NCBI GenBank assembly: GCA_029844215.1
Contig: CM056733.1
Coordinates: forward strand, 37,270,642 to 37,334,641
Direction of reading: 5' to 3'
Source: Przewalskia tangutica
Taxonomy: Eukaryota; Streptophyta; Magnoliopsida; Solanales; Solanaceae
DNA: 64,000 bases
This document shows positions 32,119 to 42,688 of this stretch, one piece after another. Numbering within the stretch: the first letter of the stretch is position 1; every line of letters starts with the position of its first letter. The notes beneath the pieces were generated by a model. It ran no database searches. It had not been told where the DNA came from and was given only the letters and a program-made list of their open reading frames with translations. The position numbers and the translations under genes were made by a program.

Positions 32119-34535
32119 TGTCACGACCCATTCCGGCCGTGGATCGTGCCTTAGGGCACCCAAGTAGTCATACATCGAGTAATCAGGAAACATAAAGCAA
32201 GACATAAAATAGTTTATAAAACAAGACACGATTTTGTGAAAACACGCCTTTCGCATATATAAATATAATCATGTTTTAGCGCTACATCCGACATCGCATA
32301 ACATGACTACGCACTTCTAAGGAAATATACCACTATGGCGACAGGGCCCGCCATACCCGATGCATAAAAACTATCTACAACGGGAGATCATACAAAAGTA
32401 GAGCCTCGGAAGAGATGGAGCTCCCGACACCAACGTAGAGATCCTAAGGACGCGGATCTAGCACCGCTTGCTCGCCTGCGGCATGAACGCAGCCCGAAGG
32501 AGGTCGATAACAACAGTACTAAGTATGCAGCGTAAAGTACTTACATGAAAACATATCATTTTAGTTAAAACCAGTTTACAAATATGTATGAAACAACCAA
32601 AGAAACCGACCGTAGTGTCACATCATAAACAAGATCAACAATAGGTAATCGTAATAGGTCTTGTCTAGGCGAATGATCGAAACAGGGCCACTCGCCATAT
32701 CATCATCTCGCAAGCCTAATCTCGACTCGAGTCCGCATAGGCCACTCACACGGGCCCGTGAGGTGTAACCCGCATCGGTAGCTACTCCTCGGCATCGCCC
32801 CGACTCATTGTCCGCATGGCCACTGCACCGCATGAGGCATAACCCCGCATACTAACTCGGAACTCGTAGCTCCGCATAGGCCCCTGGACCCGCATGAGGT
32901 ATTCTCGAATCACGGTCCTGCATCGCCGAGTCTACCCCAGACGGAGGCGACTTAACCCGGTATCATCTCAAGAGGTGAGTGATAGTATACTAACATAACA
33001 ACTTATCTTTAAGTAACATAAGCACAACAAGGATACTCACCTATACAAACGTTACAAGATACTAACACACATAGCATCATATCATGTCTACTTATCAAAC
33101 CATCTTATTATTCTTTCACAATATAAGTCCATTTATAACACATAGGCAAACTTGTTTCTTTTATCAATCTTAAGTGGTTATACTTACTTCCCATAAAGCT
33201 AGTATAACTCTTAAGCTTCTGTTTCAAAAATCAATTAGTTCTCTTCTGTTTAATAAATGGTTCAGTAGTCCCTTTTGAAATGTTTTCAGTTCTTTATTAT
33301 TCGGGCTTAAGCCGTGAGGCATTGCAGACGTATTATTCGAGCTTAAGCGTGAGGCATTGCCGTAAGTATTATTCGCTTAACACGTACGCGTCACCGTACT
33401 ATATACATATTGTAAAATATCATGCTTTAGGAAGAATCACATACCTTCTCGTGAAATCCACCGCCAAGTCGAGTATGTCGCGCAGAGAATCACCTATAAT
33501 AGTCACAGATATCTATCAAAGTCTAGACTATTAGAAGGTCACTCTAAACAGAGGGTCCTCAATTCTACGGAAAGTCGGGCAGACAACCCTACCCATGAGC
33601 TATATAAGTCTCATCAGAAAACAGTCCTATGTAAGTACAGTTCGTATATTCTTCTTTTATACCCTTCTAAGGTGTTACAGTTCAATTCTATTCCTTAACA
33701 ACCTTCTAAGTATTTATACTTATTCTTATATTACAACAGTATATATATTCTAATTCAAAAGAGGGTTAGGATTAGTTACCTCGGTAAGCCCAATAATATC
33801 CTAGAAAAAGTCGCGCCTGAGCAAGGTTTTGCTCCTAAGTTGTATGCTCCAAGAAAACCTTAGAAGTTCTTCACAACTTCTTCTAAGTACTAAGGTATTT
33901 GGGCTAGGGTATTTTGGGCATTATAACAATACAAGAAGGCAACTTTTCTACCAAGGGAGGGGGGGTAGGTTTCGGCTAGGCTAGGGGGTGGGGTAGCCTC
34001 GGCCAAGCTTCTCAAGGGGAGGGGGGGTGTGTTGGACGAAACAACAAGAGGGAGAGGGAGGGATTTGAGACTTAGATAGATTGCTCAATTTAGGATGAAA
34101 TTACTCTTCAACAAGGGGGGGTATTTATAGGTCAAGACATGGCCAACCAATGGCCAAGATTATGCCAAGTGCAAGGCAAGTGTAGGGTGAGGATTTAGGC
34201 AAGTGTCCTTGGCCAACTTGCACACAAAATATCTATCCAACTTTATGACAAGGCTTGGCATTCCAATCGGCCCTATTGCCGTGACAAGTCCACCAATGAG
34301 AGGGTGGAAAGTGTCGCCCTCTCATTGGTCCAAAGTGTTACGTCTCTCGGAAAAATCCGCAAAAATAAGAAATGACATAGCCGGATTTTATCCTATGAAA
34401 GCTGTGGAAACGTTTCGTCGGAAAACCGTTCGCTTTGTGAGTTGTGCCTAAAAATCGTCCAAGGCCTAACTTTAAGACCAAAACTTTTTGTACGTATTCC
34501 TTTACGTACATACTCTGGAAATACGGGGTATAACA
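32119..34535 (-). repeat. 5' LTR of N
   Basis: 2417 nt. Very close to 24862-27263, but with many short gaps: catcgagtaatcagg here against catcagagtaatcagcgg there. TATA at about 34121-34130 (complement). Confidence 0.92.
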
Positions 34536-34540
34536 AGTAT
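34536..34540. repeat. Target site duplication AGTAT, right copy (element N)
   Basis: Perfect repeat of 24857-24861; T internal sequence resumes immediately with agtcttcacc. Confidence 0.93.
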
Positions 34541-35100
34541 AGTCTTCACCACTATACTTACGAGAACAAACCTGCCACACATGGCCACGGAACCAACCTG
34601 CGCAAAATGCTTACATCCAAGTCCACGAGGAAACACCTCTAACATCACCAAAAAATGATACAACTTTTGTCACTTTGCCTGAGGCATTAACCTTCTCAGG
34701 CGACCCAACAAATGGTGCCAATTTGCGTGCGATCATCGGCGCCGTACATTCGAACTCTTTACTACATTTCGAAATCGCCAAGATTCAAAACTCGGGGTTA
34801 CTATCCTAACGTGGTCATCATTAATCGGGAACACTGCGGATGGATCTTCGATACTTCCGAACATAACAATACGAAAGACCGGACGTATCGCCTCCTAAGT
34901 CTGGACGCAATCGCTAATATATGGCAACCCGGCCTATTCTTCACATGAACTCGTGCGGCCCAAAGTAACTCGGGCTAAGTTCCTCTGTTTTCCAAAACTC
35001 GTCACACCCAAGGGTGGTACTCTTCAAGAAGGCCGCCAACCTGAACTCTAAGCGTCGTCGCGATTATCCGCGATTTCTCCGAGCCGCGGAACCTCTTCTA
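34541..35100 (-). pseudogene. T internal region 1: 3' tail and integrase C-terminal remnant
   Basis: The strand and order match X 4005-4600. The SP-x-Y-x-GPF and VAY coding traces lie at about 34920-35000 and RSQRKSY-type traces near 35080. The catalytic core is missing. Frames are broken repeatedly. Confidence 0.65.
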
Positions 35101-35970
35101 GACAAGCTTTACCCTATCCACAATCTGCCGGAACAAGCTGAACCAACTATCGAATCTTGCCAACATCGAACCAATCGACCAAGACTTACACTTCGCCCCT
35201 ACAAGGCCTCATAAGGCGACATTCAAAACCGAAATGGTAGCTTAAACACTCCTCCACAGGAGACAACAATCCCCAACTACCTCAAATACACACCGGCCGA
35301 GGCGAATGCGATTTGAGACTCACCGAGTTCTTAACCCGCTTGGTAAAACTTCCGAAACCAAAACAGGTGTACCACTGGCTCCACTGCGCCATAAGGTGAA
35401 GGTAGGCACCTCGTGCAGCCTTACAACCTTCGATAGATCAAACCGCCGAGTAAACGGTCTTTGTTAGAAAACAAGGCGGTGACCTCCTCGGCCCGACTCG
35501 GTCGAACGATCCACGAACTCAGACTGGTTAACTAAACTTGGGCCTAACACCTCGTGACCCTACCACAAGGCGGGACCACCACGGAATTGACCACCAAACA
35601 TGCCGCGGGTTGACCCGCAACGCAGCCTCAACCCGACCAAGCGCCGCTAAACGCTAGCTCTCAGAAGGAAAACTCCCACTAATCACGCTACGAAAACCTA
35701 GCGGTCTTCTTAGCTCAACTACCTCTTTCATTCCACACTACTCAGGGACTTATCCAGTAAACATAGTTCACGTGCACTATGCACTCCTATAAGGGTCAAA
35801 CCTGAACACTACACCTTTACTCGAGATGACCTTACCTCTAAGGTCTCTACGTATAAAACTCTAAGGCTCACACCTTCTCTATCCCCCAAAATCTTTCTGC
35901 TAACCCACCATGATTTCTAATCCCTACTAACACACCGCTATCGAACATAGCACTTAAGGTATACTCACCT
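35101..35970 (-). other. Non-coding module of T internal region 1
   Basis: Homologous to X 2962-4000 and P 9558-10440. It ends (minus-strand start) at a donor-like aag|gtgagtat near 35970. Confidence 0.55.
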
Positions 35971-36833
35971 TATCACACATACCGATCTCTGAGGTTAAGG
36001 ATATATCTATATCCCATCTTCACTCCCTTAGTCGCTCAAATCAAACTGCCCTGCAGTGGCATATAGCTAAGAAGATGACAAACTACCCACCGATCCTGAA
36101 GGCTAAGTCCTCCCGCAAGGACACTCTTTCGACATCAGACCCTGACGGTCATAGGTACAACAAGTACCAACTAAAAGGCGACATTCCCTGGGATGACGCC
36201 TGCCACACTGTGAACACTGAGAAAAACTGAATCCGGATGGCTGGAACCTTCGTGTGATGGTGAACCGGAAGCTCTGGAGCTCTGACTAACCTGCATACCG
36301 AACGCCCCGAACCACGGGAGGACCTTTCTGATGGTGGATGTGCATAATCTAATCTGCTGGTGAGGTGACTCGACTCGAAAGTTACCAAAGGACCTTGCTG
36401 CTCTGGCCCTCTTCTGCTGTCCTTCGTTAACCCGTCGATCTCTACGTTTCTCGGCCTGCTGCGCATAAGCCCATACACAGGCCATGCCCAAGCCTAACTG
36501 AAGAACTTACTCTTTTGCACAACCGTCGCTGATATTCATCAAGACTCGCGGTACATCGGTATACTCTATGGTAGCCAAATCCATAGCTAGTAATAGGGTC
36601 GCCCTTTTTGCAATCTATATTCTCTGTTCCCGGTCGTGGAACTGAAGGTTCAAACATCATGGCCGCAGTAGGAACTGCCGCCGCCGTGCTAAACTCTGCT
36701 GGGGCTAGTGACGTCGCAAAACTCCCCGAATGAAGAACCACCCGGTGATGATTGGGCTGTGCCCACGTAACCCTCTCTGCTACTCGCAGCTCCTAATTGC
36801 CTTGCCCTCTGGCGGGTTGCCTACGCGAGGCAT
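35971..36833 (-). pseudogene. gag remnant of T internal region 1 (core deleted, zinc fingers kept)
   Basis: The ATG at 36833 (minus) gives M-P, then broken. Around 36720-36650 H-S-G-S ... S-T-A-A-A-V-P-T-A-A-M-M-F-E-P-S-V-P is legible. After a short private stretch (Y-G-F-G-Y-H-R-V-Y-R) comes the gag C-terminal third: A-Y-A-Q-Q-A-E-K-R-R-D-R-R-V, then Q-S-S-R-A-S-G-S. A first finger C-S-Q-C-G-R-R-H-P-R-E-C lies near 36225-36190 and a second, damaged one ending K-E-C-P near 36120. The particle-forming core is missing. It is closer to full gag than X or P, so it may stand nearer the ancestor of the short family. Confidence 0.72.
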
Positions 36834-37020
36834 AACGGTAAGGGAAAGAAATACGTTAGAGGGTCCAACTTACAACACATCTCTAAGGCACGATCTCAGA
36901 GTGAGAATAAATAGAAACCAATCCTAAATATCCTATAGCCTCCTGATTATTGGTGTGGTGCACAACACACGATAATCAAGACTCATGGATACGGTGCGTA
37001 GACACTTTCCGAGATTAATC

Positions 37021-37031
37021 GCTCGATACCA
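37021..37031 (-). other. Primer binding site of T, unit 1
   Basis: Minus reading tggtatcgagc; CAG position damaged as in the other elements. Confidence 0.8.
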
Positions 37032-37035
37032 CTTT

Positions 37036-40000
37036 TGTCACGAACCGAATCGGGCGATCGTGCCTTACCGGGCACCCTAGTGACACAACATCGTAGTAAT
37101 CGGAACATAAAGACAATACATGAAACCAATGTGATATGACGGTGAAATAAGAAAAGCTAACAAAAACGGTTACCTTCGGTATATATATAAACAACAATTT
37201 GAGCGATTTACAACCTCTTACAAATTCGCCCACAGCGATTACTACAGACTCTACGAATAATATGACAACAACGACGGACGGGGCCGTCATACCTGAATGT
37301 AGCACCTACAATCAACGAGGGGACTATACCAAGATAAGCCTCCGAGAAACGGCTTTCCCGAATCTGAAGCTGTGACCCTAAGAGCGAGGATCACGATCGA
37401 TGTAACTTTACTGCGGCATGAACGCAGCCCAAGTCGATCAAGACAGTAACAAAAATTTAGTATGTGAAATAAATACTGTAAATGAAATCATAGTAGTCTA
37501 TATAAAGCAGGAGACATGTATGATAACCAAACTACAGTTCACAATAAATAAACAGTCATGTCAAGTCAGGGACTCACGCCCTCAAAGTCATCCCTTATGC
37601 GTGGAGCTCGCCTCCCTGCCGGCGCCTAGGTACAAATCGTGATACGTATAACGGTCTCGGCCCATCTTATGGACCCAATATAGAAACGTGTGGAATACAT
37701 TCGGATGAACCGGTAGTCGATGAATTACATTCCGGGTGAGCGGTGGTCAAGTGAAATACATTCGGATGAGCGGTAGTCGAGTGAAATACATTCGGATGAA
37801 CCGGTAATCAAGTGAAATACATTCCCGGATGAACCGGTAGTCGAGTGAAATACATTCCCGGATGAACCGGTAGTCGAGTAGAACACAATATTTGCACAAC
37901 AAGGCTATCACCCGTAACATGGTCAAGTTTCATAACGACAAGCATAGGCAAGTTATACACAACTCAATGTACTTTCATTTTATGTCAATTTCCGGATTTT
38001 AACCCTAAAGTACTACGTACGTTAAATTCCTTTTAAGATCCAGTTCTTTTACAAAGGTCACCCGATACCCGTAGTATAAAATTAGAGTGACTAACATTGT
38101 TAAGTAAACCAAAATGCTTTCCTTTGTAAAATCAAGTAACAACCTTATTTTCCAAACGTTCAAGTTTGCCTAATTTCAAATGCTCAAGTTTCTCATTTTA
38201 GAAAGGGTTTCGTAGTTCATAGTTTTAAATCCTTTAAAACATAATTCTCCTTTAAACGTTTTGAGAAACCTATGTCTTATAAGTGAGTAGGTTATTCTTG
38301 TTTATAATCAATCTTATTAAGCAGCCATGATCTAGGAAATGTCATTTTGTCTCATCTTAGCTTCTATGCAGATGGAAGTTTCTACTGGTTTTAATAATAC
38401 TTAATCTGTCAAAACATTTCCTTTTATTAACGCTGCAGTGGTTTGTCGATACACATTCTGATTTCCGAAATCAGTAAAACATTCTTAAGCCGTTATTACC
38501 CAACTTCCCATAAAGCTAGTATAACTCTTAAGTTTTCAAAAACCAAGTATTACTTCTTCTTTCGAAATGATTCAAAAATCTTTTGAAATACTTCAAGTTC
38601 TTTATTAACACATAACAAGCCAGTTATAGTTCAAATCAGTTACCTTTTCAAAATCACAAGTATTTTCTTACCAACATAAAGTTGTTATAACCAACTTCCC
38701 ATAAAGCCGTTATAACACTTTATGTTTTAAACCAATCAAATACATTTAGCACTTGTACGTCACCGCACTACATAGATCACACATATCATGCTAGAAGAGA
38801 TAGGAAGAGGTTCACATACCTCGCGGCAGTATCGACTAATAGCAAAACGCTCAAGTACTCTCCAAGTCGGCTACTCCTTAAGTCAAGTAGATCGCGCCAC
38901 ACGTAGTACTTCAACCTATAAGGCCACTGGCGCTTATTAACATTTAGACCTCATCGTAGAACATTCTACCGAAAATTCGGCAAGACCTCCTCCCGCAAAT
39001 CACAGCGTAAATCTCTCTCTATCGAGGCGGCTATCAAGCCAACCAGGGGTTCATACATCTAACCGGACGTGCACAATTCTACCTCACGGAAAAGCTACAC
39101 AAGTCTCTAATACGTCTGGTCTATGTAATTACGATTCAAGACTTCTTTCGAAAAGGTTTCTTATATTGGGCTTAAGTCAAAAGACATTGCCGATAACAAC
39201 GTTCAGTTCTATATATAGTATACTTCAACTATATAGTCTAACAATCATGTAATTTCCAATTACAATAGAGGGACAAGATATTTACCTCGATAAGCCCATA
39301 ATTATCCAAGTTTAAATGTCGATCCTGAACAAGGTTTAGCTCTACTCGTGCTCTCCGACCGCTCCAAACAACCCTTAGAAGTTCTAACCAACTTCTACTT
39401 ATTACTCCAACTAACTATGGAGATTTTCCTTAGGGTTTCGGTTTTGTGACGGAAGGAAGTATAATAGTATTTAGGTTTTTGTATAGGTATAACCTTAGAA
39501 TACTACAAGGTATATGGCTAAGGTAATTTGGGCATTATAACAATACTTTTGAGAGTATTTCTACCAAGAGGGGGGGTGTATTATACGAGACAACTAGGCT
39601 GGGGTACCCACGGCCACACTACTAGGAGGGTGAGGGCTCTCGGCCAAGGGAGGAAGACTCTTGGACGAGAACCACAAGAAGGAAGAGGAGGATTTTAACA
39701 CTTAGAAGATTTTAGGATGAAGAAAGTCTTCAACATAGGGTGGTATTTATAGGCAACCAATGGCCAACCAATGGCGAGATCTTGCCAAGTGCAAGGCAAG
39801 TGTAGGCCAAGATCTTGCCAAGTGCACCCTAGCCAACTAACACACAAAAATAATATCCTACCAACTCCCTTGACCAACAAGGCCAATCGTCCAACCCTAC
39901 CTTTACCGCCCACGCGTCACTGATGAGAGGGTGCCAAGTGGCGCCTCTTGTTGGCCAACACGTTCGTCTCTGGAAAAATCGTAAAAATTAAAAATGACAT

Positions 40001-40158
40001 AGCCGGAAATTCCCCTACGAAAGCTGTGGAAACGTTTCGTCGAAAAACGACTCTAATCGGGTGTTGTGCACAAAATTAATTCGGCCAAGCCTAATTAAAA
40101 GTTTCAAATTTTCTACGTACGTCCCTTCGTACATACTCTGGAAATACGGGGCATAACA
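37036..40158 (-). repeat. LTR-B of T (shared middle LTR)
   Basis: 3123 nt. A PBS abuts its 37036 end and a PPT its 40158 end, so it belongs to both units. Tandem array at 37680-37880; TATA at about 39741-39750 (complement). Nearly identical to LTR-A and LTR-C outside CHG sites. Confidence 0.92.
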
Positions 40159-40192
40159 TTCTCCCCTCCTTAGAAACATTCGTCCCGAATGT
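40159..40192 (-). other. PPT and inverted repeat of T, unit 2
   Basis: Same sequence and layout as 24793-24826. Confidence 0.85.
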
Positions 40193-40790
40193 TCCTTCTA
40201 GGTCTCGAAACAAGCGGGCGCGATAGTCTTCACCACTATACTTACGAGAACAAACCTGCCACATGGCCACGGAACCAACCTGCGCAAAATGCTTACATCC
40301 AAGTCCACGAGGAAACACCTCTAACATCACCAAAAAATGATACCACTTTTGTCACTTTGCCTGAGGCATTAACCTTCTCAGGCGACCCAACAAATGGTGC
40401 CGGCTGCGTCACGATCACCAAGTCGTCGTACATTCGAACTCTTTACATTTACGTCGCTTCGTGATTCAAAACTCGGGGTTACTATCCCTAACGTGGTCAT
40501 CATTAACTGGGAACACTCTGGATGGATCTTCGATACTTCCCGAACATAACAATACGTAAGACCGGACGTACTGCCTCCTAAGTCGGACGGCAACTGCTAA
40601 AATATATAGGCAACCCGCCTATTCTTCACATGAACTCAAAGGGCCCAAGTAACTCGGGCTAAGTTCCTCTGTTTTCCAAAACTCGTCACCTAAACCGGGT
40701 GGTACCTTGAAAGACCGACCGTCAACTCGAACTCTGGCGTCGCCGCCGATTATCCGCGATTTCTGAGCCGCCGAACCTCTTCTAGACAAG
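40193..40790 (-). pseudogene. T internal region 2: 3' tail and integrase C-terminal remnant
   Basis: Contains the empty site of N at 40211-40230 and, at about 40570-40770, the GPY/F traces (K-L-S-P, then L-P-S-D-L-G-G). A 71-residue open stretch at 40593-40378 lies downstream of the GPY motif and has no further recognisable domain. Confidence 0.65.
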
Positions 40791-41655
40791 CTTTACCACA
40801 TCCATCTGCTGGAACAAGCTGAACCAACTATCGAATCTTGCCAACATCGAACCAATCGGCCAAGACTTACACTTCCGCCTACATGGCCTCATAAGGCGAC
40901 ATTCAAAATCGAAATGGTAGCTTAAACACTCCTCCACGGGAGACAACAATCCCCACAACTACCTGCGAAATACACACCGGCAGAGGCGAATGCGATTTTG
41001 AGACTCACGAGTTCTTAACCACGCTTGGTAAAACTTCCGAAACCAAAAACAGTAGTACCACTGGCTCCACATGCGCCATAAGGTGAAGGTAGGCACCTCG
41101 TGCAGCCTTACAACCTTTCGATAGATCAAGCTGCAGTAAACGGTCTTTGTTAGAAAACAAGATGGCTGACCTCCTCGGCCCGACTACTGGTCGAATGCAT
41201 CCACGAACTCGTACGCTGGTTAACTAAACTTGGGCCTAACACCCTCGTGACCCTACCACGGCGGGACCACCAGGTGACCCGCACCACTAACATGCCGGGT
41301 TGACCCGGCGCTCGGCAACCCGACCCGGCAACGCGCTAAACGCTAGCTCTCCGAAGGAAAACTCTCACTAATCACGTTACGCGGTCTTCTTAGCTCAACT
41401 ACCCTCTTTCATTCCACACTACTCAGGGACTTATCCCGTAAACATAGTTCACGTGCACTATGCACTCCTATAAGGGTCAAACCTGAACACTACACCTTTA
41501 CTCGAGATGGCCTTACCTCTAAGGTCTCTACGTATAAAACTCTAAGGCTCACACCTTCTCTATCCCCCAAAATCTTTCTCGGTTAACCCACCATGATTTC
41601 TAATCCCTACTAACACACTGCTATCAGAACATAGCACTTAAGGTATACTCACCTT
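40791..41655 (-). other. Non-coding module of T internal region 2
   Basis: Parallel to 35101-35970, ending at the same donor-like motif near 41651. Confidence 0.55.
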
Positions 41656-42484
41656 ATCACACATACCGATCTCTAGAGGGTTAAGGATATATCTATATCT
41701 ACTGCTTCACTCCCCTTAGTCGTTTAAATCAAACCTGCCCCGTAGGGCGCATAACTAAGGAAGATGACAAACTACCCACCGATCATGAAGGCTAAGTCCT
41801 CCCGCAAGGACACTCTTTCGACATCGGACCACGGCGGTCATAGTACAAAGTACCCGACTAAAAGGCGACATTCGGGATGGCGCACGCTACATGAACACCG
41901 AGAAAAAGCGAATCCGGATGGTGGAACGCCCGTGTGATGGTGAACGGAAGCTCGAGCTCGACTAACTTCGCATACGACGCCCCGAACCACAGGAGGACCT
42001 TTCGCACCGGTGGATGCATGTCTAATCTATTTGGTGAGGTGACTCGACTCGAAAGTTACCAAAGGACGCTTCGCTCGCCTTCGTCGCCTCGTTAACCCAT
42101 CGATCTACGTTTCTCGGCTGCTGCGCATAAGCCCATACACGGCCATGCGAGCCTAATCGAAGAACTTACTCTTGCACAACCTTCCGTTGATATTCATCAA
42201 GACTCGCGATACATCGGTATACTCTCCGGTAGCCAAATCCATAGCTAGTAATAGGGTCGCCTTTTTGCAATCTATATTCTCTGTTCCGAACGTGGGCGAA
42301 GGTTCAAACATCATGGCGCGGTAGGAGCGCCACCGCCGTGCTAAACTCTGCGGGGCTAGTGGCGTCGCAAAACTCCCGAATGAAGAACCACGGGTGATGA
42401 TTGGGCTGTGCCCACGTAACCCTCAGTACTACTCGCGGCTCGCCGGCCGCGCCCTCTGGGCCGGGTTGCCCTACGCGGAGGCAT
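41656..42484 (-). pseudogene. gag remnant of T internal region 2
   Basis: ATG at 42484 (minus) with M-P then a break. The layout matches 36833-35971: N-terminus, private stretch, zinc-finger end near 41880-41850. It is more heavily gapped than unit 1, mainly at CAG, CTG and CCGG. Confidence 0.65.
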
Positions 42485-42671
42485 AACGGTAAGGGAAAGA
42501 AATACGTTAGAGGTTCCAACTTACAACACAGCTCTAAGGCACGATCTCAGAGTGAGAAGAAATAGAAACCAATCCTAAATATCCTATAGCCTCCTGATTA
42601 TTGGTGTGGTGCACAACGCGATAATCAAGACTCTGCTGGATACTGATGCGGTGACACTTTCCGAGGATTAA

Positions 42672-42684
42672 TCGCTCGATACCA
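42672..42684 (-). other. Primer binding site of T, unit 2
   Basis: Minus reading tggtatcgagcga. Confidence 0.8.
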
Positions 42685-42688
42685 CTTT

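Larger units (their letters stand above)
24862..34535 (-). mobile_element. Element N: complete autonomous-type Ty3/gypsy chromovirus (Tekay/Del-like), nested in T
   Basis: Two 2.4-kb LTRs (24862-27263 and 32119-34535), PBS, gag, protease, RT, RNase H, integrase, chromodomain and PPT appear in order on the minus strand, with perfect 5-bp duplications (AGTAT) outside. It interrupts T internal region 1, and T internal region 2 (40211-40230) and P show the empty site. All domains needed for movement are recognisable, but most are split by short indels; many of these lie at CAG, CTG or CCGG and may be sequencing errors. It is the best candidate for the partner that supplied proteins to X, P and T. 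Confidence 0.95.
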
